Shown: positions 25,720 to 35,570 of the stretch, one piece after another
Layout: every line of letters starts with the position of its first letter
How positions within the stretch are numbered: position 1 is the first letter of the stretch
Source of the DNA: Ornithinibacillus gellani
GTDB lineage: Bacteria; Bacillota; Bacilli; Bacillales; Amphibacillaceae
DNA length: 64,000 bases
NCBI RefSeq assembly: GCF_003730295.1
Contig: NZ_QTSZ01000037.1
Span: forward strand, 310,001-374,000
Reading direction: 5' to 3'
Translations under genes and position numbers: made by a program
Notes under the pieces: model-generated
What the model saw: the letters and a program-made list of their open reading frames with translations, nothing else
The model's database searches: none
What the model was told of the DNA's origin: nothing

Positions 25720-28032
25720 TCACATAAAATCATATGGTGATATATCTGCTTCTTCATCTGTTTCAACTTGTACAGATCCTAACCTTTCCGATAGTTGCTC
25801 TTTGAGATAAGTATATCTTCTATTTGTATCAATTGTCTGAACACCACGTAGAAACGCATCCTGTTCACCGCAAATAATTAAAGACTGTTTTCCTCTCGTG
25901 ATGCCGGTATATAGAAGGTTCTTTCTTAACATACGATAATACGCAGACACAATTGGCATTAATACAATTGGAAATTCACTTCCCTGTGCTTTATGGATGG
26001 AAATACAATATGCATGCATGATGTTTATATAATCTTTTCGTTCATATACTACCTCGCGATCTTCAAATGCGACGACTAGCTGTTCCATTTGTTCCGCATT
26101 TTCATTTTCACGAAAAATAGCTACGATTTTACCAATGTCGCCATTATAAACCCCATCTTCCGGTTGATTGACGAGTTGAATAACTTTATCTCCAACGCGA
26201 AAAATTGCATCTTGTACGTGGACTTCTCGCTTTTGCCTTGTTTTAGGATTTACCAGCGCCTGCAGGGCCTTATTTATCTCTGTAATACCAGCCCTAGAAC
26301 GGTACATTGGTGCCAACACCTGAATATCTTTATCATCAATACCTTTGTGCAATGCTTTCGCATATACCTTGGTAATGACGTCTACCACTTGATACTCCTG
26401 ACAGGCAATAAAGCTAAAATCCTTATCATTATGTAGGGACTCACGTTTCATATCATCATTTTTTATTTGGTGGGCAAGCTGGATAATTTTAGAACCTTCT
26501 TGCTGACGGTAAACCTCATGTAAGCTAACATATGGAATTTGGTCATTTCCTAGCATATCTGTTAATACCTGGCCAGGCCCAACAGAAGGTAATTGATCCT
26601 CATCCCCTACTAGTAAAACCTGCATATCATCCGGAATGGCCTTAAACAATTGATTTGCGAGCCAAATATCCACCATAGAGAATTCATCCACGATTAAATA
26701 TGCACCCTTCAATTGCTCAAACTCATTTTTTTCAAATCCATCTTTTCCATCCCAACCTAATAATCGATGGATGGTGAAGGCGGGAAGTCCTGTAGATTCG
26801 GTAATCCTTTTAGCCGCTCTACCTGTAGGGGCAGCTAAAACAAATGGATAATCAGCTCGATCTTCATAGTCACTTGGTTCCAATGATTTATGATGTATTT
26901 GTGCATAAGCTTTTAATATCCCTTTAATGACAGTTGTTTTACCTGTTCCAGGACCACCCGTTAATACCATGAGCTTCTTTTGAAGCGCATTTTCGATGGC
27001 ATCAAACTGTTCTTTACCGTAGCTCAATGATTCTTCTTCTTCAATGTCACCGATAATTTGCAGTAATTCCGCGGTTGTCGTCATATCATCGACAGTTTGA
27101 GAAAGCAGTCGTTGAACATGTGAAGCAAATCCATCTTCTGCATAGTACAATGATGGTAAATAAACCCGCTCCTCTTGAATAATTATTTTTTTCTCCTTAT
27201 TCAACTCCGCTAGACGCTGTAGGATGGTTTCTTCTTCCAAAGGTTCCATTGGACGATGCAGTAGTTGTTTTACCTCGCTTACACAGGAATCAAGCGGAAC
27301 ATATACATGTCCATCCTTTACATTTTTTTGCAATATATATATACAACCTGCCCCGATACGATTCGGATGCACCAATGATAAATTTAATATACTGCCAATC
27401 TCGTCCGCAGTTTGAAAGCCAAATCCATCTATATCGAAAACAAATTGATATGGATCTTGTTCCAATAGATGAATGGTTTCTTCTTTGTATTCATGATAAA
27501 TTTTTTGTGCCATTTTTAAGCCAATACCATACTCAGATAGTTGGACTACAACGTGATCAAACCCCTGATTTTCCTGTAAAACTTTCACAACATTTTTGGC
27601 TGCATCTTTATTTAAACCCGGTACACGGTTCAAGATACTGGGATCATTTAATATTTTTGAGATTGCTTGCTCACCTAGTGTATCCAGCATACGTTGCGCT
27701 GTTTTTTTACCAATTCCATAAAACAAATCACTAGATAAATAGGCAATAAGACCATCCCTTGTTTCCGGCACAAAAGCTTGATAACTCGTAACGTGGTATT
27801 GAGTTCCAAATTTCACATGATGCTCAAAATGTCCATAAAACTGGTAGACCTTTCCCTCCTGTAAATTGGAAAAATAGCCTTTTATAACAATTTCCTTGTC
27901 ACGCATATCTGTATTTGTTTCGAGCACATTGATTTTTGCAATCGAAAAGTGTTCTGCAGCATTGTGAAAAATGAGATGCTGCAATTCACCTTTAATATAT
28001 AGCTTCTCAACAGTCTCCTCATTTGTTTCCAC
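25720..28032 (-). CDS. recD2: SF1B DNA helicase RecD2 (YrrC)
   Basis: This 770-residue helicase has the RecD2 plan: an N-terminal OB-like and helix-hairpin-helix region (about 1-200), then helicase motifs with Walker A GGPGTGKTTV, Q-rich LAAPTGRAAKR (Ia), VDEFSMVD (II), LVGDEDQLPSVGPG (III) and the C-terminal YCISIHKAQGSEFP and YTGITRG motifs (V, VI). RecD2 works without RecBC in Firmicutes, in repair and replication-fork processing. The GTG start has a G-rich site before it. It follows yrrB. Confidence 0.95.
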   Translation of the reverse strand: METNEETVEKLYIKGELQHLIFHNAAEHFSIAKINVLETNTDMRDKEIVIKGYFSNLQEGKVYQFYGHFEHHVKFGTQYHVTSYQAFVPETRDGLIAYLSSDLFYGIGKKTAQRMLDTLGEQAISKILNDPSILNRVPGLNKDAAKNVVKVLQENQGFDHVVVQLSEYGIGLKMAQKIYHEYKEETIHLLEQDPYQFVFDIDGFGFQTADEIGSILNLSLVHPNRIGAGCIYILQKNVKDGHVYVPLDSCVSEVKQLLHRPMEPLEEETILQRLAELNKEKKIIIQEERVYLPSLYYAEDGFASHVQRLLSQTVDDMTTTAELLQIIGDIEEEESLSYGKEQFDAIENALQKKLMVLTGGPGTGKTTVIKGILKAYAQIHHKSLEPSDYEDRADYPFVLAAPTGRAAKRITESTGLPAFTIHRLLGWDGKDGFEKNEFEQLKGAYLIVDEFSMVDIWLANQLFKAIPDDMQVLLVGDEDQLPSVGPGQVLTDMLGNDQIPYVSLHEVYRQQEGSKIIQLAHQIKNDDMKRESLHNDKDFSFIACQEYQVVDVITKVYAKALHKGIDDKDIQVLAPMYRSRAGITEINKALQALVNPKTRQKREVHVQDAIFRVGDKVIQLVNQPEDGVYNGDIGKIVAIFRENENAEQMEQLVVAFEDREVVYERKDYINIMHAYCISIHKAQGSEFPIVLMPIVSAYYRMLRKNLLYTGITRGKQSLIICGEQDAFLRGVQTIDTNRRYTYLKEQLSERLGSVQVETDEEADISPYDFM

Positions 28033-28052
28033 GATGCTCTCACCCTCACTAT

Positions 28053-28706
28053 TTACAGTGCTTCTTCTACTTTATTTTTTGCATTTGCTGCCAGTACATG
28101 GTTGGGCTGTATTTCCAATGCCTGTTTGAAATGGACCAACGCTTCCTCAGGCTTATCATAGAACATTGCAATGACTCCTAAATTATAATGCGCATCGGCA
28201 TGCTTTTCTTCCAGCTGTAATACCGCATGAAACACCACTTCCGCTTCTTTAATATACTCCGCCTGTGCTAATGCTAAACCGTAATGAAAACGAATTTCAG
28301 CATCGTCCGCAGCTAACTCAGCAGCACGCATTAAATATGGTATAGCCAGCTTTGTTTGATTTTGATTCACAACGGATTGACCAAGCATGAAATAAACGTC
28401 TGCTTCCTGTAATCCCGCATCTATTGTTTTTTGATATGCTATCTGAGCCTCATTAAATTGCTCTTTTTCGTATAAAACATTACCAAGACCATAGTAAGCT
28501 GTCGCCGTCGTACTATCCAATGCAATTGCTTTCTCAAAAAATTGTTGCGCATGATCATTGTCTTCCATATGCATGAGTAAATTACCAAAATTCACATAAC
28601 CAATCGGATCTTTAGGGTTATCCTCAATCGTTTCATTGAAAAGCTTAGCTGCTTCCTCGAATTTTTGTTTTTGCATATATTGTATTGCCTGTGATGTTTT
28701 ATCCAT
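28053..28706 (-). CDS. yrrB: TPR-repeat protein YrrB
   Basis: This 217-residue protein is built almost entirely of tetratricopeptide repeats, about six copies, with recurring patterns such as AYYGLGNVLYEKEQFNEA and AHYNLGVIAMFYDKPEEA. No signal peptide. It is a likely protein-interaction scaffold. It sits between mnmA and recD2, as yrrB does in B. subtilis, where a link to tRNA thiolation proteins has been suggested; here that is only a positional argument. Confidence 0.92.
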   Translation of the reverse strand: MDKTSQAIQYMQKQKFEEAAKLFNETIEDNPKDPIGYVNFGNLLMHMEDNDHAQQFFEKAIALDSTTATAYYGLGNVLYEKEQFNEAQIAYQKTIDAGLQEADVYFMLGQSVVNQNQTKLAIPYLMRAAELAADDAEIRFHYGLALAQAEYIKEAEVVFHAVLQLEEKHADAHYNLGVIAMFYDKPEEALVHFKQALEIQPNHVLAANAKNKVEEAL

Positions 28707-28731
28707 GTAAATACCTCCCCACTGGAATAAA

Positions 28732-28764
28732 GGATCACTTCCATCTCTTAATGGATAGTGATCC
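28732..28764 (-). terminator. Terminator after mnmA
   Basis: GGATCACT...AGTGATCC with an inner CCAT/ATGG arm, followed on the minus strand by TTTATTCC. It lies in the 67-base gap between mnmA and yrrB, so yrrB-recD2 may have its own promoter. Confidence 0.65.
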
Positions 28765-28773
28765 CTTCATGTT

Positions 28774-29895
<1,122 letters not shown>

Positions 29896-31044
29896 CTATC
29901 TTTTACGTGTTAAACGCCGCATAATATTTCCTATCCGTTCGGCAGCTTCTTTCATTTCATCCATCGTATTATACAATCCCAGACTAAAACGTATCGAGTT
30001 TTTGGCCCGCTCATTTTCAGAACCATACATAGCAGTAAGGACATGTGATGGTTCCACTGACCCTGCAGTACAAGCACTTCCACTCGATGCAGCAATTCCA
30101 GAAAGATCAATATTCATTAACAGCGCTTCAACCTGTGTCCCTGGAAAGCTAATGTTAATAATGGTAGGCAATGCTAGATTTCTATCACCATTAATATGAA
30201 ACATAATCTGTTCATCCGTTAAACAATCGATAAAATGCTTCATCAATTTTGTATAATGTTTTTGTTTATCTTCTTTTTGTTTCATGGCTAGTTCAATTGC
30301 TTTACTAAAACCAACGATACCAGCAACATTTTCAGTACCAGCACGCTTCTTTCGTTCTTGTTCCCCGCCATGCTGTAATGGTTCCACTCGTAAATTCTGA
30401 TTTACAAAAAGAAATCCGACTCCTTTTGGACCATTAATTTTATGAGAGGAAACGGTTAATAAATCAATCCCTTGTTGCTTGACATTTATGTTGATTAATC
30501 CATACGCTTGTACTGCGTCTGTATGGAAATAAGCCTGATGATTCCGTAGTAAATCACCAATTTCATCAATCGGCTGCTTAACCCCTGTTTCATTATTCAC
30601 ATACATAACTGTAACTAAAATTGTTTCCGGTCTAAGGGCTGCCCTTACATCATCTACTGAGATTTGCCCATTTTCATAAACTGGTAGATACGTTACTTCA
30701 AAGCCATTTCGCTCCAAATATGCAGTTGCATGTAATGCTGCATGATGCTCCTGCTTTGTCGTGATTATATGATTTCCACTTTCTTTATTTGCAAGTGCTG
30801 TTCCGATAATTGCCAAATTATCCGCTTCTGTTCCACCGCTAGTGAAAATGATTTCTTTTACATCTGCGTGGATACTTGCTGCTGCAGTTGTCCGGGCTTG
30901 ATCCAACAACTGTCTTGCCCGTCTCCCCACCGCGTGTACGCTTGAAGGATTTCCATAATCCTCTTGGAAAACCGGAATCATTGCCCCAACAGCTTCCTGG
31001 TGCATCGGCGTAGTAGCAGCATGGTCCATATATATTTGTTTCAT
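29896..31044 (-). CDS. yrvO: Cysteine desulfurase (YrvO/IscS-like, NifS family)
   Basis: This 382-residue PLP enzyme starts MDHAATTPMH and has FTSGGTEADN, HTDAVQAYG, the PLP lysine in SSHKINGPKG and the active-site Cys in SGSACTAGS. It releases sulfur from cysteine as an enzyme persulfide. In B. subtilis YrvO hands sulfur straight to MnmA, and the gene pair here supports the same role. AAGGAAAGG precedes the ATG. It lies between cymR and mnmA. Confidence 0.95.
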   Translation of the reverse strand: MKQIYMDHAATTPMHQEAVGAMIPVFQEDYGNPSSVHAVGRRARQLLDQARTTAAASIHADVKEIIFTSGGTEADNLAIIGTALANKESGNHIITTKQEHHAALHATAYLERNGFEVTYLPVYENGQISVDDVRAALRPETILVTVMYVNNETGVKQPIDEIGDLLRNHQAYFHTDAVQAYGLININVKQQGIDLLTVSSHKINGPKGVGFLFVNQNLRVEPLQHGGEQERKKRAGTENVAGIVGFSKAIELAMKQKEDKQKHYTKLMKHFIDCLTDEQIMFHINGDRNLALPTIINISFPGTQVEALLMNIDLSGIAASSGSACTAGSVEPSHVLTAMYGSENERAKNSIRFSLGLYNTMDEMKEAAERIGNIMRRLTRKR

Positions 31045-31074
31045 GATTAACCTTTCCTTCCTAACTCTAATTGC

Positions 31075-31494
31075 TTAAATATAGAACATATATGCGTCAT
31101 TGGAGGAGTCTCCCTCCGTGGTAATTAAATCCTCCAAAGTAGTATGATCAAGAACACCCTTCACTGCATCACGAATTCGTAACCATAATGCTTGCTTTGC
31201 TGGTTCCTCATCCTCTATTCCTTCCACTACCGTAATCGGCCCTTCCAATGCACGAATGATTTCACCAGCATTGATTTCCTTTGGTTCCCTAGGCAGTACA
31301 TACCCACCATACGCACCACGGATACTTTTAATCAAACCTGCATTTCGAAGTGGCGATGCCAATTGTTCCAAGTAATGCTCTGACAATTGATTGTTCTTCG
31401 CTATTTTTTTTAATGGCGTAGGTCCTTGCCCATAATTTTTTGCTAATGCGATCATAATGGTTAAGCCATACTGTCCTTTTGTGGAAATCTTCAT
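31075..31494 (-). CDS. cymR: Rrf2-family transcriptional regulator CymR
   Basis: This 139-residue winged-helix protein of the Rrf2 family begins MKISTKGQYGLTIM with the recognition helix in SEHYLEQLASPLRNAGLIKS. It lacks the three-Cys cluster of IscR, as does CymR, the repressor of cysteine and sulfur genes that senses O-acetylserine through CysK. AGGGGAG precedes the ATG. It heads an operon with the desulfurase and mnmA genes, diverging from rarA. Confidence 0.93.
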   Translation of the reverse strand: MKISTKGQYGLTIMIALAKNYGQGPTPLKKIAKNNQLSEHYLEQLASPLRNAGLIKSIRGAYGGYVLPREPKEINAGEIIRALEGPITVVEGIEDEEPAKQALWLRIRDAVKGVLDHTTLEDLITTEGDSSNDAYMFYI

Positions 31495-31571
31495 TCGTTA
31501 TACTCCCCTATTTTATCCATTTAAGAAATATATTTAATCTTCCTATTATCGTTCCATTTTTATCACGTTCC

Positions 31572-31577
31572 ATTATA
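31572..31577 (-). promoter_or_regulatory. Extended -10 promoter of cymR
   Basis: TGCTATAAT reads on the minus strand, a perfect TATAAT with the TGn extension. No good -35 is seen at 17 bases. It lies about 75 bases before the cymR start. Confidence 0.6.
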
Positions 31578-31722
31578 GCATGAATGCATTCCTTCATGCA
31601 CAGATACAATCCGACTATCATCAGAATTTCCTTTTTGAAACCTTATCAATGTCTATACGCACGTCTCATTCTATAACCAGAACAAATGATCGTTATTGTT
31701 CAAAAAATAAATCTACATATGG

Positions 31723-31728
31723 TATACT
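31723..31728 (+). promoter_or_regulatory. Extended -10 promoter of rarA
   Basis: TGGTATACT is a TATACT -10 with the TGn extension, on the plus strand about 43 bases before the rarA start. Confidence 0.6.
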
Positions 31729-31770
31729 TAATCAATTAATCATTATATTTTATGTAAAGGATGAATAGAT

Positions 31771-33048
31771 TTGAAACAGCAACCTCTTGCTTATCGCATG
31801 CGGCCAAATCACATTTCTGAAATCGTAGGACAAGATCATCTTGTCGGAGAAGGAAAAATCTTAAATCGAATGGTACAAGCGGAGCGACTAGCATCGATGA
31901 TCTTATTTGGACCACCAGGAACTGGAAAAACCTCTATGGCAATGGCCTTAGCAAAAAGCTTAAAGCTTCGGGCCAAGCTATTGAATGCTGTAACGGACAA
32001 GAAGAAAGATATGGAAATTGTTGTGGAAGAAGCAAAAATGACGGGACATATTGTTATGATTTTAGATGAGGTACATCGTCTCGATAGAGGGAAGCAAGAT
32101 TTTCTATTACCTTATCTGGAAAGTAACTTAATAACCTTGATTGGCTGTACAACAAGTAATCCGTATCATTCCATTAATCCAGCAATTCGCAGCAGATGTC
32201 ATTTATTTGAATTATATTCACTCACCCCTGATCAAATAATGACAGCCCTAAAGCGTGCTGCAATAGATCCCGATAAAGGTCTAGGGGAATATACGATACA
32301 AGTAGATCAGGATGCTTTCGAGCATTTTGCTAATAGTGCAAATGGTGATATGCGTTCTGCCTTAAACGGGCTAGAACTTGCTGTTTTTTCTACACCTAAA
32401 AATGAACAAGGCACCATCATTATAAATCTTGAAACCGCTGAAGAATGTATGCAAAAAAAGAGTTTTTCTCACGATAAAAGCGGTGATGCGCATTATGATG
32501 TCCTTTCAGCATTCCAGAAGTCCATCAGAGGATCTGATGTAGATGCGGCACTCCACTATTTAGGTAGATTAATTGAGGCGGGAGATTTGGACAGTATCGC
32601 GAGAAGAATGATTGTCACAGCTTATGAAGATATTGGGGTTGCCAATCCCCAAGCTGGGCCGCGTGCCATTGCAGCAGTACAAGCCGCTGAACGGGTTGGT
32701 TTTCCTGAAGCACGGATTCCATTATCAGTTGCAATTGTCGAGCTTTGTCTATCACCAAAATCAAACTCAGCATATCAAGCCCTTGATGCAGCCCTTACAG
32801 ACATACGTGCTGGAAAAGCAGGTGAAATCCCTGCTCATCTAAAAGACTCACATTATCAGGGAGCTAAACAACTAGGAAGAGGTATCGACTATAAATACCC
32901 TCATCAATATGATAATGGCTGGGTGAGTCAACAGTATTTGCCTGACACTATTAAAAACAAGCGGTATTATTATCCTAAACAAACCGGAAAGTTTGAACAA
33001 GCAATGAAACAAGTACATGATCGAATTTTACAGGATAAAACGAAATAA
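31771..33048 (+). CDS. rarA: Replication-associated recombination AAA+ ATPase RarA (MgsA)
   Basis: This 425-residue clamp-loader-like AAA+ protein has Walker A FGPPGTGKTS, Walker B ILDEVHRLD, sensor 1 (GCTTSNP) and the RarA C-terminal tetramerisation domain (AAVQAAERVGFPEARIPL and the AYQALDAAL segment). It acts at stalled replication forks. The start is a TTG at 31771 with AAAGGA upstream. B. subtilis has rarA (yrvN) at the same place beside cymR. Confidence 0.95.
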   Translation: MKQQPLAYRMRPNHISEIVGQDHLVGEGKILNRMVQAERLASMILFGPPGTGKTSMAMALAKSLKLRAKLLNAVTDKKKDMEIVVEEAKMTGHIVMILDEVHRLDRGKQDFLLPYLESNLITLIGCTTSNPYHSINPAIRSRCHLFELYSLTPDQIMTALKRAAIDPDKGLGEYTIQVDQDAFEHFANSANGDMRSALNGLELAVFSTPKNEQGTIIINLETAEECMQKKSFSHDKSGDAHYDVLSAFQKSIRGSDVDAALHYLGRLIEAGDLDSIARRMIVTAYEDIGVANPQAGPRAIAAVQAAERVGFPEARIPLSVAIVELCLSPKSNSAYQALDAALTDIRAGKAGEIPAHLKDSHYQGAKQLGRGIDYKYPHQYDNGWVSQQYLPDTIKNKRYYYPKQTGKFEQAMKQVHDRILQDKTK

Positions 33049-33184
33049 CATAGGTATAATTCTTTTTCCAAGCGGTAAAACTAGAAAATGATAGATGGGA
33101 AGAAATGCAATTCAGATAGATTTCACAACTGATCATGCAATGAAAACCATTTTCAAAGGAACCGTAGGATAAGGAGTGAACTGT

Positions 33185-33838
33185 ATGGTAAAGGTTAGAC
33201 AAGATGCGTGGTCGCATGAGGATGATTTATTGCTTGCTGAAACCGTACTGCGACATATTCGCGAAGGTAGTACACAATTAAATGCGTTTGAAGAGGTTGG
33301 CGACCAACTTAATCGTACTTCTGCAGCATGTGGTTTTCGATGGAATGCAGAAATTAGAAATAAATATAATGATGCTATTGACCTGGCAAAACGCCAAAGA
33401 AAAGAAAAAAAACGTGCAATGCAAGGTAATAAACCTAAAAAACAACAACCTGCATTGACCATCCCAAACGAAAGAACAGCTACTATTCCAGCACAACCAT
33501 TTCAACCCGAATCACCACTTACGATTGATACTGTCATCCAATTTCTTTCTAGCATGAAACATCAATTTTATGCTTCAGATCAATCTGAGCAAGCGCTAAA
33601 TCGTGTGCAGCATGAGAATAGAGACCTTAGGGAGAAAATCGCCAGCTTAGAGAATAAACTAAGTAAGACAGAAGAACAATTAAATACTGTTCAAGAAGAC
33701 TATCAAGTATTTCTGCAAATTATGGATCGGGCCAGAAAAATGACTGTCCTAGATGATCAAGGGTCCCTGAAGGCTCCAACTTTTCGTATGGATAAAAACG
33801 GTAATTTAGAACAAATGATTCAAGGAATGAATGGATAA
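33185..33838 (+). CDS. RsfA-family (Myb-like) sporulation regulator
   Basis: This protein of about 217 residues has an N-terminal Myb/SANT-like helix-turn-helix (QDAWSHEDDLLLAETVLRHI, then the SAACGFRWNAEIR helix), a Lys/Arg-rich stretch, and a coiled coil (about 130-185). RsfA/YlbO-type regulators fine-tune sigma-F or sigma-E genes in the forespore or mother cell. ATG at 33185 has AAGGAG 8 bases before it. In B. subtilis no such gene lies between yrvN and aspS, so this is a local insertion relative to that genome. Confidence 0.85.
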   Translation: MVKVRQDAWSHEDDLLLAETVLRHIREGSTQLNAFEEVGDQLNRTSAACGFRWNAEIRNKYNDAIDLAKRQRKEKKRAMQGNKPKKQQPALTIPNERTATIPAQPFQPESPLTIDTVIQFLSSMKHQFYASDQSEQALNRVQHENRDLREKIASLENKLSKTEEQLNTVQEDYQVFLQIMDRARKMTVLDDQGSLKAPTFRMDKNGNLEQMIQGMNG

Positions 33839-33862
33839 CAAACATATTAGTCTTCTCAATGA

Positions 33863-33900
33863 AATAGACGGCAGCCTAATCACTGCCGTCTATTATTTTG
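33863..33900 (+). terminator. Terminator after the RsfA-like gene
   Basis: A perfect 12-bp stem (AATAGACGGCAG and its complement, 8-base loop) is followed by ATTTTGTTTT on the plus strand. The stop codon of the convergent FAH gene falls inside this hairpin. Confidence 0.85.
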
Positions 33901-34799
33901 TTTTCCATCCAGCCGATTTTTTCTATTTCCAGTCTAACAACATCACCAGGCTGCAAAAATATTTGTGGCTCCATTCCAAACCCTACCCCATCAGGCGTTC
34001 CTGTCATAATTAAATCTCCGGGTTCAAGCGTAATTAAATCAGATATAAATTCAATTAAATAAGGGATATCAAATAGGAAATGCTTTGTATTGGATGACTG
34101 TCTTTCTTCCCCATTCACATAAGATTTAATTGCTAGATTTGTCGGATTCATAATTTCATCCGAGGTTACAATCCAAGGTCCAATTGGCGTACTATTGTCC
34201 AAGGTTTTACCTTGCAACCATTGTGGTGTTCTCTTTTGTAAATCTCGAGCGGAAGTATCGTTGCCAATTGTATATCCGGCCACATAGGATAATGCATCCT
34301 GTTGTTTCACTTTACTTGCCTTTTTACCAATAACTACAGTTAATTCAACCTCATAATCTAACTTATTCGTTTTTGGTGATTTCACAATCGGTTGATGGGG
34401 ACCGATTAATGAATTACTGTATTTTGCAAATAAAACAGGGATAGTCGGAATATCACTTTTCATTTCCAGTGCATGTGCACGGTAATTTCTTCCCACACAA
34501 ATAATCTTTCTTGGATTTGGAATTGGTGTCGTTAATGTCGAATGATGTGCCTCTATCGTTTGCAAACGAGCCCCATTGACTTTCAACAGATCGTATATCT
34601 TTTTTACAGCTTCAATGGCAGGTAATCCAGCATAATAAAATTCATCGGGACTTAATGGGAAGGAGTAATCATCCCCTTCTTTTTGTAATAAAGGGTCATT
34701 TTGCACATCATGCTGAATCTCTTGAAGGCTTGTTATTCGATTATTTTCAAGAATGCCAATTTGCAATTGAGATTGATTTTGAAATGTAACTAGCTTCAT
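33876..34799 (-). CDS. Fumarylacetoacetate hydrolase (FAH) family protein
   Basis: This 307-residue protein has an N-terminal cap region and a C-terminal FAH domain: ICVGRNYRAHALEM, the metal-binding acidic residues in DYEVELTVVIG and GNDTSARDLQ, the KTLDNSTPIGPW motif, and the TGTPDGVGFGM segment. FAH-family enzymes hydrolyse or decarboxylate acyl-pyruvate-like compounds; the substrate cannot be told. GGAGGTGGAG precedes the ATG. It is not part of a catabolic cluster here. Related Bacillus proteins include YisK, but I do not assign it. Confidence 0.9.
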   Translation of the reverse strand: MKLVTFQNQSQLQIGILENNRITSLQEIQHDVQNDPLLQKEGDDYSFPLSPDEFYYAGLPAIEAVKKIYDLLKVNGARLQTIEAHHSTLTTPIPNPRKIICVGRNYRAHALEMKSDIPTIPVLFAKYSNSLIGPHQPIVKSPKTNKLDYEVELTVVIGKKASKVKQQDALSYVAGYTIGNDTSARDLQKRTPQWLQGKTLDNSTPIGPWIVTSDEIMNPTNLAIKSYVNGEERQSSNTKHFLFDIPYLIEFISDLITLEPGDLIMTGTPDGVGFGMEPQIFLQPGDVVRLEIEKIGWMENKIIDGSD

Positions 34800-34820
34800 G
34801 ATTCTCCACCTCCATATAAA

Positions 34821-35245
34821 TTGTTAGTTGAACCAATCAGGCCTTTACTGGCTGTTGCCCCCCACTTATCCATGCTTGTTATTAACAAAAATTCTCGATG
34901 TGGGAGCTTACAGCCAGTTAAACTGTGATAAAGTGAAACTTCAATCAGTGGGGTTTTTTTGCACTTCACCCACTGATTGTTAGTTGAACCAATCAGGCCT
35001 TTACTGGCTGTTGCCCCCCCACTTATCCATGCTTGATATTAACAAAAATTCTCGATGTGGGAATCTTACAGCCAGTTAATCTGTGATAAAGTGAAACTTC
35101 AATCCGTGGGGATTTCCGCACTTCCCCCACGGATTGTTAGTTGAACCAATCAGGCCTTTACTGGCTGTTGCTCCCCACTTATCCATGCTTGTTATTAACA
35201 AAAATTCTCGATGTGGGAGCTTACAGCCAGTTAATCTGTGATAAA
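34821..35245. repeat. Tandem array of three structured intergenic repeats (156-157 bp period)
   Basis: Three near-identical units begin with TTGTTAGTTGAACC at 34821, 34977 and 35134. Each unit holds a nested hairpin: an outer stem TTTACTGGCTGT / ACAGCCAGTTAA and an inner CCCAC / GTGGG, with TTGTTA/TAACAA at the tip. Between units lies a second hairpin (34942-34979 and 35100-35136). In the first it pairs AATCAGTGGG with CCCACTGATT; in the second AATCCGTGGGG with CCCCACGGATT, a compensatory A-T to C-G change. A fourth copy is at 62402-62554. No coding frame is conserved. The array sits between the FAH start and the 6S RNA terminator. Confidence 0.9.
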
Positions 35246-35280
35246 AATAACCCGGCTTTCACATATTGCGAATACCGGGT
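35241..35280 (-). terminator. Terminator downstream of 6S RNA
   Basis: ACCCGG (35250-35255) pairs with CCGGGT (35275-35280), and on the minus strand the stem is followed by TTATTTTTATC. The U-tract overlaps the end of the last repeat unit. It closes the 6S RNA transcript. Confidence 0.7.
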
Positions 35281-35299
35281 CTTTTGTTCATTTATGTAT

Positions 35300-35477
35300 A
35301 ATCCCAATAGTGCCGTCCAATATAACTTTTGATCCCGCTCCAGGCAGGTGGGTGCCCTGTTCAATGCCTTCTGTGCTTCCCCTATTACAGGGCATGCACG
35401 CAACATTAAAACTTTTCAGGCTCCCAAATCAATAGTGTTCGGTCAAAATGTTTGGATTGGACGCACACATCAGGATT
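35300..35477 (-). ncRNA. ssrS: 6S RNA (SsrS/BsrA type)
   Basis: The roughly 178-base minus-strand segment folds as a closed rod. The ends pair (AATCC...GGGATT), CGTCCAAT (35456-35463) pairs with ATTGGACG (35314-35321), and the inner arms GCCCTGT / ACAGGGC flank the central region. The 5' word TCCTGATGTG and the 3' GGACGGCACTA resemble Bacillus 6S-1 RNA as I remember it, and B. subtilis bsrA lies in the same place, next to aspS. 6S RNA mimics an open promoter and sequesters sigma-A RNA polymerase in late growth. No protein frame fits. Ends are set by the terminal pairing and could be a few bases longer. Confidence 0.85.
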
Positions 35478-35570
35478 TCTATTTCGTAACTTCATTTCTA
35501 AAAATATTTTATCATACACATTTGGATTTTACAATCTTTCCATGCACATTGTACATGATTTGATACAAAA

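Noticed and set aside
34821-35245. CRISPR-like tandem repeats
   Set aside because: Units are about 156 bp and nearly identical along their whole length, with no variable spacers, and there are no cas genes nearby.
35141-35435. Short frames in the repeat/6S RNA region on both strands
   Set aside because: They cross RNA structures, lack ribosome sites and are not shared between repeat copies.
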